Shown here: positions 10,767 through 21,128 of the stretch, piece after piece
Layout of the letters: each line of letters begins with the position of its first letter
Position numbering within the stretch: position 1 is the stretch's first letter
DNA from: Fulvivirga sp.
Lineage (GTDB): Bacteria > Bacteroidota > Bacteroidia > Cytophagales > Cyclobacteriaceae
Reading direction: 5' to 3'
Assembly: GCA_028280565.1 (NCBI GenBank)
Contig: JANQLQ010000228.1
Location: forward strand, 18,549-82,548
Length of the DNA stretch: 64,000 bases
Position numbers and translations under genes: made by a program
The notes under the pieces: generated by a model
Told to the model about the DNA's origin: nothing
Databases searched by the model: none
Seen by the model: the letters and a program-made list of their open reading frames with translations, nothing else

Positions 10767-13100
10767 TTAATTACCGGGCTTATCAGCCATATAAAAAGTG
10801 AGCTTGCCGCCATTTTGAATATCTGAATGGGTGATGTATCTTCTCTTTAGCACTTTGCCATTCAACTCCACTTTCTTTACATATACATTCTTATCCTGCT
10901 GATTTTTTGTACTCACGGCAAAATTCCTCCCATTCTCCAAATGGATGGTAGCTGAGACTACGGAAGGACTACCTAGCATATACTGGTCAGATCCGGGTGC
11001 TACGGGATAAAAACCCAATGAACTAAAGAGATACCAGGCACTCATTTGTCCAAAATCATCGTTACCACCCAACCCATTGGGAGCGGGTTTGTACATGGTC
11101 TTTAAGATCATCCTAGTCTTGTCCTGGGTTTTCCACGGCTGATCCGTCCAGTTGTAGAGATAGGCCACATGGTGTGAGGGTTCATTACCGTGCACGTAGT
11201 TGCCTATGATCCCATCCCTCGAAATGTCCTCGGTATGTTCAAAATACCTGTCCGGGAGCTCCATAGAAAAAAGAGAGTCCAGGTGCTGTGCAAACTTTTG
11301 TTTTCCTCCCATCATCTTTATCATCGTCGCCGGATCATGCGGCACATAGAGACTGTAGTTCCATGAGTTCCCTTCAATAAATCCCTGCCAGTGTGTATCC
11401 AGCGGATCAAACTCCTTCACCCACTCTCCACTGGCTAACCTGGGCCTCATAAACCCTGTTTCCGGATCAAAAACATTTTTATAGCTCTTAGAACGCCTGG
11501 TAAATTCTTTATAGATATCTTCTTTTCCCATTTTTTTGGCCATTTGTGCAATACACCAGTCGTCATAGGCGTACTCCAGCGTTTTAGAGACGGACGCCCG
11601 GCTCTTATCTTCCGGAACATATCCCCTGTCGACGTATTCGCCGATGCCATCAAAATAGCGGACATTAGCAGTTTCCACACACGCCTGTAACGCATGCTCC
11701 GCGTCGAAATCGGTATTGCCTTTGACGATGGCATCTGCGATCAGCGATACACTATGGTAGCCGATCATGCACCAGTTCTCATTGGCATGATGGGACCAGA
11801 CCGGTAGCATGTGATGAACACTCTGATCATAATGGGCCAGCATGGACCGGATCATATCCTGGTTACGGGCAGGCTGCAGGATATTGAATATAGGGTGTAA
11901 AGCACGATAGGTATCCCACAATGAGAAGCTAGTGTAATTGATGAAGCCATCCGCAGTGTGGATATTCTGATCCAACCCCTTATATTGACTATCTACATCC
12001 ATATAAACCGTGGGGCCGAGGAATGCATGATACATAGCGGTATAAAAATTGATCATCTCTCCTTCGCTGCCGGCGTCGGCCGTTACTTTATTTAGTTCTT
12101 TATTCCAGGCATGTTGGGTTTGGGATCTCACGGCATCAAAATCCCAGCCGGGGACTTCCGCCTGCATGTTCCGGATGGCTCCTTCTGTACTTACCGGGGA
12201 TAAAGCAAACTTGATCTTGATCTTCTCCCCTGCCCCAGTCTCAAAATCAAAATGTGCCCTGATCTTCTCATTGGCTGCCTCGGGAAAGTTACTCTGCTGG
12301 TCGAATCTTCCCCAAAAACCTTTATAAGGGTGCTTTTCGTAACTTACAAATCCATAGGATCTGACCGGTTTGCTGAACGCCATAGCAAAGTATTGCGTCC
12401 TCGTCCTGGCCCACCCGTTGGTGGATCTGTACCCCGTCACTAACGTATCGTTTTCCATGCGTATGAATGCCCAGGTGGTCTTTTCATCATAGTTGTAAAT
12501 ACCATGCATCATATCCAGGATAATATGGGCGTTCTGGGTGGCAGGGAATGTATATTGATGCATCCCGACACGTGTAGTTGCGGTAAGCTCTGCGGTAATG
12601 TTGTGATCCTCCAGCTTTACCTTGTAATACCCTGCTTCAGCCGTTTCGTTATCATGGGAAAAAGCGGATCGATATCCACTTCCGGGCTTACCTGCCGTGC
12701 CCGGGTCAAGCTGCAGCTTACCGGTGGTAGGCATGATCAAAAAATCTCCTAGGTCCGAATGCCCCGTGCCACTAAAGTGCGTATGACTGAAGCCGACGAT
12801 GGTTTTATCCTCATACTGGTATCCTGCACAATACTTGTAAACATCCCCGGTATATTTCCCATTCACGGCATAGGGAATTGTATCCGTATCCGGGCTGAGC
12901 TGTACCATTCCAAAAGGTGCTGTAGCACCGGGATAGGTGTGACCCATTCGTGCCGTACCGATCATAGGATCGACATACCGGATCAGATCCGGGCTTTGGA
13001 TATCCTGTCCTTTGCTGATGAACCCAACAAGAGTCAAAAACAAAATGTATGGATAAATCCTGGTATTCATTGCTATCTTTTTCGTTTTCGGGTCCGGCAA
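10767..13100 (-). CDS. GH92 family alpha-mannosidase (canonical HGNEPSHH acid motif)
   Basis: YVDPMIGTARMGHTYPGATAPFGMVQLSPDT, GNYVHGNEPSHHVAYLYNW, GLGGNDDFGQMSAWYLFSSLGFYPVAPG. Confidence 0.95.
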   Translation of the reverse strand: MPDPKTKKIAMNTRIYPYILFLTLVGFISKGQDIQSPDLIRYVDPMIGTARMGHTYPGATAPFGMVQLSPDTDTIPYAVNGKYTGDVYKYCAGYQYEDKTIVGFSHTHFSGTGHSDLGDFLIMPTTGKLQLDPGTAGKPGSGYRSAFSHDNETAEAGYYKVKLEDHNITAELTATTRVGMHQYTFPATQNAHIILDMMHGIYNYDEKTTWAFIRMENDTLVTGYRSTNGWARTRTQYFAMAFSKPVRSYGFVSYEKHPYKGFWGRFDQQSNFPEAANEKIRAHFDFETGAGEKIKIKFALSPVSTEGAIRNMQAEVPGWDFDAVRSQTQHAWNKELNKVTADAGSEGEMINFYTAMYHAFLGPTVYMDVDSQYKGLDQNIHTADGFINYTSFSLWDTYRALHPIFNILQPARNQDMIRSMLAHYDQSVHHMLPVWSHHANENWCMIGYHSVSLIADAIVKGNTDFDAEHALQACVETANVRYFDGIGEYVDRGYVPEDKSRASVSKTLEYAYDDWCIAQMAKKMGKEDIYKEFTRRSKSYKNVFDPETGFMRPRLASGEWVKEFDPLDTHWQGFIEGNSWNYSLYVPHDPATMIKMMGGKQKFAQHLDSLFSMELPDRYFEHTEDISRDGIIGNYVHGNEPSHHVAYLYNWTDQPWKTQDKTRMILKTMYKPAPNGLGGNDDFGQMSAWYLFSSLGFYPVAPGSDQYMLGSPSVVSATIHLENGRNFAVSTKNQQDKNVYVKKVELNGKVLKRRYITHSDIQNGGKLTFYMADKPGN

Positions 13101-13109
13101 GATAATATC

Positions 13110-15395
13110 TTATTTCTCAATTGAGAAAGAATAAGGAAAATCTTCCTTATCAGTCCCCCTATTCCTGTTGGGTTCGTCCTTCATATCAAATTCCAGGGTA
13201 CCTCCTTTCATCAGCTCGTTGTGATCCAGGTAATTTTTGGTGCTTACCTTACCGTTGATCTTTAATTCATTCACATAACGGTTTTGAGCGTTATTTCCCG
13301 GAGCATTGATCACAAGTTCGTTTCCATTCTCCAACTGCAGTGTAACTTTCTGAAAAAGCGGGGCTCCTACGACATACTCGTTTACTCCAGGGCATACCGG
13401 ATAAAATCCCATAGCTGAGAATACATACCAAGCAGAGGTCTGTCCGTTGTCTTCATCTCCGCAATACCCATCCGGCATAGGCAGGTACATCCTGTTCATG
13501 GTTTCCCGCACCCAATACTGGGCTTTCCACGGCACCCCGGCATAGTTGTAAAGGTATATCATGTGCTGGATAGGCTGGTTACCATGAGCGTATTGTCCCA
13601 TATCCGCGATCTGCATTTCCCTGATCTCATGTATAACCCCACCGTAATAGCTTTCATCAAATATGGGTGGCAGGTCAAATACTGAATCGAGTTTCATTAC
13701 AAAGTTTTCCTTGCCCCCCATCAGGTCAATAAGGCCCTGCACATCATGGAATACAGACCAGCTATAATGCCAGCTATTACCCTCTGTGAAAGCGTCGCCC
13801 CATTTAAAGGGGTTGAAAGGGGACTGGAACGAACCGTCCTTATTTTTTCCACGCATCAGGCCCGAGGATGGATCGAACAGCTTTTTGTAGTTAAGCGATC
13901 GTTCCGCGTAGTAGTTGATCTCTTTCTTTGGTTTCTTCAACGCTTTGGCTAATTGGTAAATGGTAAAGTCATCATAGGCGTATTCCAGTGTCCTAGCGGC
14001 ACTTTCGTTGATCCCCACATCATACGGCACATAACCCAGCGTTTTGTAATATTCCGCTCCTGCCCTGCCTACTGCGGTCATGGGCCCGGCATTGTTGGCG
14101 CCGTGTATCAGCGCTTCATAAAGTATTTCGATATCGTAGCCTCTCAGGCCTTTGATGTAGGCGTCCGATACCACGGAAGCGGAGTTGTTGCCTACCATGA
14201 TATTGGCATAACCGGGGCTGGACCACTCCGGTAACCAACCTCCTTCCTTAAAATCATTCACTAAACCTGCCTGCATTTCCTTGTTGATAGAAGGGTAAAC
14301 GAGGTTTAGAAACGGGTATAACGCCCTGAATGTATCCCAGAAGCCGGTGCCCGCAAACATATAGCCAGGGAGTATCTTCCCGTTATAGGGACTCCAGTGT
14401 ATCCTCTCATTCTTTTCGTTGATCTCATAAAGCTTGTTCGGAAAGAAAAGGGTCCGGTAGAGACACGAATAAAATGTACTTACCTGGTCAATGGTGCCGC
14501 CCGACACTTTTATCCTGCCCAGCTTATCATTCCAAAGGTCCCTGGCTTTCTTTTTGGTAGTGTCAAAATCATCCTGGGCCAGCTCCCTTTCCAGGTTTAA
14601 CTCAGCCTGCTCTAAACTGATGAAAGAAGAGGCTACCCTTACGTTGATCGTTTCCTGCTTTGAGGTTTTAAAACCAACAATAGCCCCGGCGTGGTTGCCT
14701 TCCATTTCTGTTACACCCTCGGCCAGGTTCTTCCCTTCCCAGGTATGAACATTGTCAAAAGCCTTGTCAAATTTGAGTACAAAATAGTTTTTGAAGTTGA
14801 CCAGTTTGCCCCTGGCGTATTTAGTGGTATACCCGGTGATCTTGTTCTCTTCCGGGATCACTTTCACCCAGGACCCTTTGTCGAAGGGGTCTACCACCAG
14901 GTAAGCACTATCCGATGCCGGAAAGGTAATTTTGAACTGCGCAGCTCTCTCCGTGGGCGTGAGTTCCACGGTCACATCGTGATCGGCCAGGTAGACTTTA
15001 TAATAGTAAGGTTTTGCTATCTCCGCTTTATGAGAGAACCAACTGGCCCGCTCGTCCTGGTCGAACTTCATACCAATGACCGGCATGATCGCGAACTGGC
15101 CGTAGTCATTCATCCATGGTGAAGGCTGGTGGGTTTGCTTAAACCCCCTGATCTTATAGGCATCATAGGTGTACGCCCAGCCATGCCCCATCTTCCCCGT
15201 TTGTGGGGTCCACAAATTCATACCCCAAGGCACCCCTATGGCAGGGTACGTATTACCATTGGATAGACCAGGTTCCGAATCCGTTCCCATCAGTGGGTTT
15301 ACATAGTCAACGGGATCGGAAATTTCGTTTATTATTTGCCCGTAGCCGGATAGGCTTATGGCAAGGAAAAAGAGTAGATGATAATTGAGCCTCAT
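13110..15395 (-). CDS. GH92 family glycosidase with Gln at the expected acid position (HGNQPIQH)
   Basis: VDYVNPLMGTDSEPGLSNGNTYPAIGVPWGMNLWTPQT, GQYAHGNQPIQHMIYLYNYAG, GYCGDEDNGQTSAWYVFSAMGFYPVCPG. Confidence 0.94.
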   Translation of the reverse strand: MRLNYHLLFFLAISLSGYGQIINEISDPVDYVNPLMGTDSEPGLSNGNTYPAIGVPWGMNLWTPQTGKMGHGWAYTYDAYKIRGFKQTHQPSPWMNDYGQFAIMPVIGMKFDQDERASWFSHKAEIAKPYYYKVYLADHDVTVELTPTERAAQFKITFPASDSAYLVVDPFDKGSWVKVIPEENKITGYTTKYARGKLVNFKNYFVLKFDKAFDNVHTWEGKNLAEGVTEMEGNHAGAIVGFKTSKQETINVRVASSFISLEQAELNLERELAQDDFDTTKKKARDLWNDKLGRIKVSGGTIDQVSTFYSCLYRTLFFPNKLYEINEKNERIHWSPYNGKILPGYMFAGTGFWDTFRALYPFLNLVYPSINKEMQAGLVNDFKEGGWLPEWSSPGYANIMVGNNSASVVSDAYIKGLRGYDIEILYEALIHGANNAGPMTAVGRAGAEYYKTLGYVPYDVGINESAARTLEYAYDDFTIYQLAKALKKPKKEINYYAERSLNYKKLFDPSSGLMRGKNKDGSFQSPFNPFKWGDAFTEGNSWHYSWSVFHDVQGLIDLMGGKENFVMKLDSVFDLPPIFDESYYGGVIHEIREMQIADMGQYAHGNQPIQHMIYLYNYAGVPWKAQYWVRETMNRMYLPMPDGYCGDEDNGQTSAWYVFSAMGFYPVCPGVNEYVVGAPLFQKVTLQLENGNELVINAPGNNAQNRYVNELKINGKVSTKNYLDHNELMKGGTLEFDMKDEPNRNRGTDKEDFPYSFSIEK

Positions 15396-15640
15396 ATAAA
15401 TTTCAGATTATTAAAAAAGAATAGGTTTGGTATTGTTCATGCTTTGATCGCAGAGGGGAAATATGAAATCAGGGGAGGAAAATCAGAAAATACCGTCATC
15501 CTGAAAACCATGCACCGGGTTTGAATTTATCCGTTTTCATAATCCTGATTTCTCACAGAGTCCAGGAGACTGATTTCATTGGTAAAGTTGTTGGTCTTGA
15601 TCCTTGATCAAAGCAGGGTTCTGTTTAACAGCAAATCGGC

Positions 15641-16324
15641 CTATAAGGCAGGGTTTTTACCATACTGTTTCCAGAGTTCGTTTATGTTTCTACCTGTTAG
15701 TTTCTTCCATATTCCATCGGAAAAGTTCCCTGTGCGCATGGCATGATCAAGCCGCTTGACAAATCCCGGGCTTACTTTATTTTCTATCCACAAAAAGAAC
15801 CGGGCAGTGACACGATAGCCATTGTTATAATTCTGATCCGGACTATAACCAGGAAGGAACCAACCGCCCCTGGCGTTATCGCATCCGTACACATACCGCA
15901 CATAGTCAGCTATGCCCTCGGTTACCCACCATGGACCAGCCTGACCAGGATAGGATTGTACAAGGTGCATGACTTCATGGGTTACCAGGTCAAAATCAGC
16001 AGGATGATCCTTTAGCCAATGCGGACTTATCCTCACTCTTCCCCCACCGGCTTCTGCCACTCCCTTGTATTCAGGATCAATTATAAACTCTACTTCCCTG
16101 GCAGTATTTTCATTGTAGTACCTGGCAAGCACCGGATATACGGTAAAGAATGTTTCCACGAGACTATTCTTGACAGCGCCATCAAGACCAACCGCCTTGT
16201 TCACCACAGTCAATGTATATCCTTTCCGCTCATAAACTTCATTGCCGTCCTCTTTGTAGATGAAGGAAACGACAATGAATGATATGAGAACAGATGAAAT
16301 CAGTAATGCATTTTTATTTTTCAT
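15641..16324 (-). CDS. Basic secretory protein (BSP)-family putative zinc metallopeptidase
   Basis: HEVMHLVQSYPG (HExxH) followed by PWWVTEGIADYVRYVYG; N-terminal signal anchor. Confidence 0.8.
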   Translation of the reverse strand: MKNKNALLISSVLISFIVVSFIYKEDGNEVYERKGYTLTVVNKAVGLDGAVKNSLVETFFTVYPVLARYYNENTAREVEFIIDPEYKGVAEAGGGRVRISPHWLKDHPADFDLVTHEVMHLVQSYPGQAGPWWVTEGIADYVRYVYGCDNARGGWFLPGYSPDQNYNNGYRVTARFFLWIENKVSPGFVKRLDHAMRTGNFSDGIWKKLTGRNINELWKQYGKNPAL

Positions 16325-16367
16325 AATAGAGATGAGTTGCTGTGTGTTGGGTCATAGGAGCAGTTAT

Positions 16368-18845
16368 TTATTCTTCCAGCATTTTAATAAAGTAACCTCC
16401 CACTACGGAGCGAGCCTGGAAGCCAACCTGTTTGGCATCCGGTGTCTCGTACCAATCAGACATTGGCACTCTATCCGGCGTATTCTCTACATAAGCATGC
16501 AATGGATCGATAAATCTTTCAAAAGTTTGCCGGTCATCCGCTAATGTAGCGGTCCATACGATCCAATCTGATTTTGTGTAGGTTTTTCGATTATCCAATG
16601 GCAATCCGTATTGGTTCTGAACCTTGAGGTAATGCGGTATCTCTTTCTTTACAATATTCACTGGGAAGATCTCAAAACCCAGGAGTTTATCCCATACCAG
16701 GTTATACTTCTGACTCCAGGTATTTTCCTTATCAAACGTTAACCGATAGTGATCACCATCATCTGCCATTTTTTCCCATTCCACAGCCATGCGTTTAGCC
16801 TCATTTCCATAGGTTTTAGCCACGTCCTCCATGCCTAGCAAACCGGCCAGCATGCTGTAGCTGGCAATCCCCATGATAGCCTTCACCGAGAGGTTTGCAT
16901 TATGCGCAAAGTGACCGGCAAAATCATCCGTACAAAGTTGATTCTCCGGGTCCAATCCATTTTCCATGAGGTAGTTGGCCCAGGTGGTCAGTACTTCCCA
17001 GTGTTCCTTTGCGTAGTTTGCATTCCCCTCTCTTTGAGCGATAGCTGCGGTGAGGATCAGCATATTACCGCACTCTTCTACAGGCATATCTCCACCATAG
17101 GTTTGCCCGTTGGCTTTTGGGTATGTCCCCACATCATGCGCTGCGAAAGGTTTGTCCCACCGGCCGCTTTCGGAATAATAAAAGATCGGGTTCAGCATTC
17201 CTTTGAGTAACCCCGGGTTATACTTAAGGAAGAGTGGCGCTGAAGGATAGGTCACATCAACAGTTCCGATAGATCCGTTGCTGAAGTTCTCCTTGGACAG
17301 AAACAGTATATTCCCCTGCGTATCTTTTGTTAATTTATGCGCTGCTACCGATTGCCTGTAAGCCAGGACACACAGATCGGCATATTTTTTACCCCCGGCT
17401 TCCAATGCTTCATACCAAAGCTTGTTATCGAATTGCCGGCAGTCATAGATCAGTTGCTCATGCTGGATGCCTGCTTTTTGTAATGCCTGGTCCATAGTGG
17501 TGCCCTCCTGTGCCCACCACGCCTTGAGATTTTCTCCAAAATACTGGATCGAATAAAGATCATCATAGCCGATCATGATATATCCGGATGATCCCTCGGC
17601 ATCAATAGCCCCCAGGTCCCGGGTATAGGTTAGTACGGGCATATTTTTAGTCATGATCGCCCTGGTACTCCCGGAGCCCTGGACATTTCCTGTGTTTACA
17701 AATTGCTCTTTTGCATCGAAGTATTCGGAAATGGCCAAAGAGGATCGATCATCTTCTGCCGCCGCGAGGTAGGCATATCCCCAATCGATACGCACGTCAT
17801 CCCCTTTTTTCTCCAGTACGGGCTGCTCCGTAGTACCTGTCTTTAAATAATGTACATCTCCTGTTGAGCCACTGGTGACCTCCACTTCCTGGTGTACTTC
17901 ATTCACTGCCCATTGCGGGGTCATCTCAAAATACAACTGGACATCGTGTTGCCTGCCATCCAGGGAGCTGACCTTATAGTCCATATAGTTGACCGGCCGG
18001 GACAATACTTCCAGGTTATTTGGAAGAAGTGGTGCCGTAAACTTAAGATCGAGTTCAACCGGGCCACACGTAAATTTATACAAGGTAGAAGTAGCAGAAA
18101 GGGCAACATACTCCTGTACAGCGGTCCTGTTCAGTACATCCTTTCGTCCGCTTTCAGCATAGATCCCAAAATCAACGTAGGCGAGGCCGCCACGGTCCTG
18201 ACAATGCGCCGCAAATACATTTTCACCGTCTTCTTTGAGTAAAGAAGCATCAATTTCAACCACTATTTCGTGTTTTGCACGATTGCCGGTGTTGAGAATT
18301 TCCGTTCCGTTCAGATACAATTCAAGATCATCATCATGCGAATAGACCAGGTAAAGGGGTGTCCCAGTGTTTGTGAAGGTAAAAGACCTTCTCACCCATA
18401 TTTCATCATCTTCCCAAACGGTACCAATGGCTTTCATACCCTGGGACCCAAACGCTGCATCACCGGTAAGCCAGGAATCTGCGTTATAGCCAGGTTGCTC
18501 CCACCCGGATGCAGGCCTTTCGAAAGTATAAGACCCGGTCCATGATTCGTCTTTGGCCATGGGTACTACTCGGGCCAACGGTATCTCTTCTTTACCGAGA
18601 AACCTGTATACCTCACCATCTACCCGGGCCGCACCGATAAGCGAATGAACCTTCCCGGTCCAGTGTTTCACGGGCACATCGTACAAATGATCTGCCATTG
18701 ACCAGGCGCTGGTATACGGGTCAATGGTGATCAAAGGATAGGCCGGGGCTCTAATGCGTGTAGTCTCATGATCTATATCCGGACTGGTGCAGGCGTAAGT
18801 CACCGCCAGCCATAAAAAACAAGTAATTCTATTTAAATCCTTCAT
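16368..18845 (-). CDS. DUF4965/DUF5127/DUF1793-type glutaminase-like lipoprotein
   Basis: Lipobox (VTYACTSPDI); YPLITIDPYTSAWSMADHLYDVPVKHWTGK, YDVGTYPKANGQTYGGDMPVEECGNMLILTAAIA, LCTDDFAGHFAHNANLSVKAIMGI, typical of bacterial GtaA-like proteins. Confidence 0.88.
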   Translation of the reverse strand: MKDLNRITCFLWLAVTYACTSPDIDHETTRIRAPAYPLITIDPYTSAWSMADHLYDVPVKHWTGKVHSLIGAARVDGEVYRFLGKEEIPLARVVPMAKDESWTGSYTFERPASGWEQPGYNADSWLTGDAAFGSQGMKAIGTVWEDDEIWVRRSFTFTNTGTPLYLVYSHDDDLELYLNGTEILNTGNRAKHEIVVEIDASLLKEDGENVFAAHCQDRGGLAYVDFGIYAESGRKDVLNRTAVQEYVALSATSTLYKFTCGPVELDLKFTAPLLPNNLEVLSRPVNYMDYKVSSLDGRQHDVQLYFEMTPQWAVNEVHQEVEVTSGSTGDVHYLKTGTTEQPVLEKKGDDVRIDWGYAYLAAAEDDRSSLAISEYFDAKEQFVNTGNVQGSGSTRAIMTKNMPVLTYTRDLGAIDAEGSSGYIMIGYDDLYSIQYFGENLKAWWAQEGTTMDQALQKAGIQHEQLIYDCRQFDNKLWYEALEAGGKKYADLCVLAYRQSVAAHKLTKDTQGNILFLSKENFSNGSIGTVDVTYPSAPLFLKYNPGLLKGMLNPIFYYSESGRWDKPFAAHDVGTYPKANGQTYGGDMPVEECGNMLILTAAIAQREGNANYAKEHWEVLTTWANYLMENGLDPENQLCTDDFAGHFAHNANLSVKAIMGIASYSMLAGLLGMEDVAKTYGNEAKRMAVEWEKMADDGDHYRLTFDKENTWSQKYNLVWDKLLGFEIFPVNIVKKEIPHYLKVQNQYGLPLDNRKTYTKSDWIVWTATLADDRQTFERFIDPLHAYVENTPDRVPMSDWYETPDAKQVGFQARSVVGGYFIKMLEE

Positions 18846-19005
18846 TCAAAAATTGATTGGTAATGTTTTTATTCCTTTGATCTTTGGATTTTCAGAGTTC
18901 CGTATCACATTTTAATGAATCCCAAACCATAAAACCCAAAGCCCCGGTCGCTCCTGGTTTTGACTTTCCCAAGCTGGCAGTGTTTATTTCACATTTCCAT
19001 TACTT

Positions 19006-20136
19006 TTACCCCGGGGGACAAACCTGCATGATCCCGACAGCGCTACTGGCCTCATAAGATTGAAAATCACCTTCCGGACATTTTACCCTATAGTCGCGAA
19101 ACATTAAGTTTCGTGCGGTATCCCGGTTTGACCAGGCCAAAGACGCATTTTTCCTCAACCATGCTTCATATTGTTCCTCTCCTTCGTCGATCAGCATATA
19201 TGCATACCGGGCAAAGATCGCTTTCAGAACGCCCTGTTCATTCCAATCTCCTTCGGCTGGCAGAATGCCATCACTATCTGACATTGTACTGTAGGTATAA
19301 TCTGCTGCCAACCTGGCATCATTTAAATAAGACTTACTTCCTGTTATTCTGTACAACATTACAGCCGCACCAATACATACCCCCTGGTTGTACGTATAAT
19401 CCTCAAACCCCGGGGGACTACCATCCACTATATGGTCGGCAACACGGCCAGTCGTCTCCTGGAAGAGTGTTTTTTGGGCCCAGCTATAAATATTCTTCGC
19501 TTTGGCAAGGTATGTATCTTTGCCGGTTATATTGTACAAATACATTGCTGCAATAACCGTTGGGTAATTGATAGCAGCGACTTTTCCTTCTACTTTCCAA
19601 CTCCACCTCATGCCACCATTTACTGCATCAAAAGCCTCTTCCCATACAAAATCAAACCCGTCAATTGCTTTGTCGAGGTATTCCTGGTCTGCTGTAATTC
19701 CGTACCCCCTTGCCAATGCTATTACCCACCACATCATGTCGTCATAAATGAAATCGTTTACGGTTTTGACGTCATTCCAATTAAAATCTGAATATGCATG
19801 GTTCCCGCCCTCATATATTTCCCTGATCATTTCAAGATACCCAGGGTTTTCCGTCCGGAGGTAAGCGTCCATCACAATATCCCAAAATACCGCCTGTGTC
19901 CATCCCTGTGCCAGCTGATCCCGTTTTGTTGTACTGTGATACAGTTTGGCATCCGTATCATAGAAATACTTATTAAATGCATCAAACGCCGTAGTGGCAT
20001 CTTTAGCAGTAAAAGAAACTATTTCCTCCTGGCCTGGGACCTGGGGCCCCGGTCCCTGCTTTTCATCCTTAACATCACCACAACTTGCCCCTATCAAAAG
20101 GCTAAAAATCAATGGGTTAATCTTTCGTGAAATCAT
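19006..20136 (-). CDS. GH76 family alpha-1,6-mannanase-like lipoprotein
   Basis: Lipobox (LLIGASCGD), DDMMWW Asp-Asp motif, (a/a)6 repeats (YLAKAKNIYSWAQKTLF, DYTYNQGVCIGAAVMLYRITG). Start placed at MISRKIN; the ORF track start is 20166. Confidence 0.92.
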   Translation of the reverse strand: MISRKINPLIFSLLIGASCGDVKDEKQGPGPQVPGQEEIVSFTAKDATTAFDAFNKYFYDTDAKLYHSTTKRDQLAQGWTQAVFWDIVMDAYLRTENPGYLEMIREIYEGGNHAYSDFNWNDVKTVNDFIYDDMMWWVIALARGYGITADQEYLDKAIDGFDFVWEEAFDAVNGGMRWSWKVEGKVAAINYPTVIAAMYLYNITGKDTYLAKAKNIYSWAQKTLFQETTGRVADHIVDGSPPGFEDYTYNQGVCIGAAVMLYRITGSKSYLNDARLAADYTYSTMSDSDGILPAEGDWNEQGVLKAIFARYAYMLIDEGEEQYEAWLRKNASLAWSNRDTARNLMFRDYRVKCPEGDFQSYEASSAVGIMQVCPPG

Positions 20137-20194
20137 ATTGGTACTCTTATTTATTAGTCTTAACATACCCGGGTGTATTGTATACCAGGTGGGA

Positions 20195-21118
20195 TCAATC
20201 TAGTCTTAGCTGTAATGCAAACTCGAAAGTGCTACCGGCATCTCCATCATATTCCGTTGATTGCGTGGTAAACACTGAGTTAAAAACAACAAGGTCTCTT
20301 ATTTCTACTCCCACGCCGAACGTAGCACTTTTAGAAGTGTGATACATGGTAAAAAAACTCAGCTTTTCATCTAAAAAGTTGATTTGTGCCCCAATATCCA
20401 CTATTTCCTCGTACTCCCTCACTTTCCGATAGAGTGCCCTTGGGGTTAGACCAATAGCATTCACCCCCTCTTTCAACAAAAATTTATAACCGGCAGCTAC
20501 AAAAACCGCAGGCTGTCTTATGGTGGTGATCATGTTTTCCCCATTATCATAGACCAGGGAGCCCAGGTGCAATGCCGAAACCTGGATATTGAGTTTATTC
20601 ATAGTGTATGACACTCCAAAATCGCCATCCAGTTGTATCCCGGTATCGTTAAAATCTGCCACCAACTGATCTCCAGGATCCCCGATTATTTCATCTACAT
20701 TTATAGTTTCATCAACCGCCCCGAAAGACAACCCGAAAGAAAGGTTTTCATGATCTGATAAAGGCAAATGATACGAATAATTAGCCATGAAGCGTGTTCC
20801 TTCCAATATCCCCATCTCCTGTCTGAATACTGCTATGCCCAGACCTACACGCTCGCTGTAACCATAGTCTGCCGTGACGTATTGTGTGTTTGTACCGGAA
20901 CCAATACTGCTGGCTTGCTGCCGGTATGATAATGTGACCTTAAGATCCTCCTCTACACCTGACATGGCAGGATTAATAGCGAACGGATTGAGAAAGTAAA
21001 CAGACCCTGGTGAACTTACCTGGGCATTTCCTTTATGAGCAAAAAACAGCATAAGCAGGCATATGATCACCGACTTAAGGCCCCTGTCGAATACAGATGT
21101 ATATATATGATGTTGCAT
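20195..21118 (-). CDS. PorP/SprF family type IX secretion system membrane protein
   Basis: YFLNPFAINPAMSGVEEDLKVTLSYRQQ, GLTPRALYRK; adjacent to a protein with a type-B T9SS C-terminal domain. Confidence 0.92.
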   Translation of the reverse strand: MQHHIYTSVFDRGLKSVIICLLMLFFAHKGNAQVSSPGSVYFLNPFAINPAMSGVEEDLKVTLSYRQQASSIGSGTNTQYVTADYGYSERVGLGIAVFRQEMGILEGTRFMANYSYHLPLSDHENLSFGLSFGAVDETINVDEIIGDPGDQLVADFNDTGIQLDGDFGVSYTMNKLNIQVSALHLGSLVYDNGENMITTIRQPAVFVAAGYKFLLKEGVNAIGLTPRALYRKVREYEEIVDIGAQINFLDEKLSFFTMYHTSKSATFGVGVEIRDLVVFNSVFTTQSTEYDGDAGSTFEFALQLRLD

Positions 21119-21128
21119 TTTTTATCGA

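Noticed and set aside
14691-15122. 143-aa ORF antisense to the GH92 gene
   Set aside because: Shadow ORF on the opposite strand of a well-supported CDS; the same applies to the other antisense ORFs over GH, SusC and SusD genes (e.g. 24070-24648, 7894-8289, 45721-46266).
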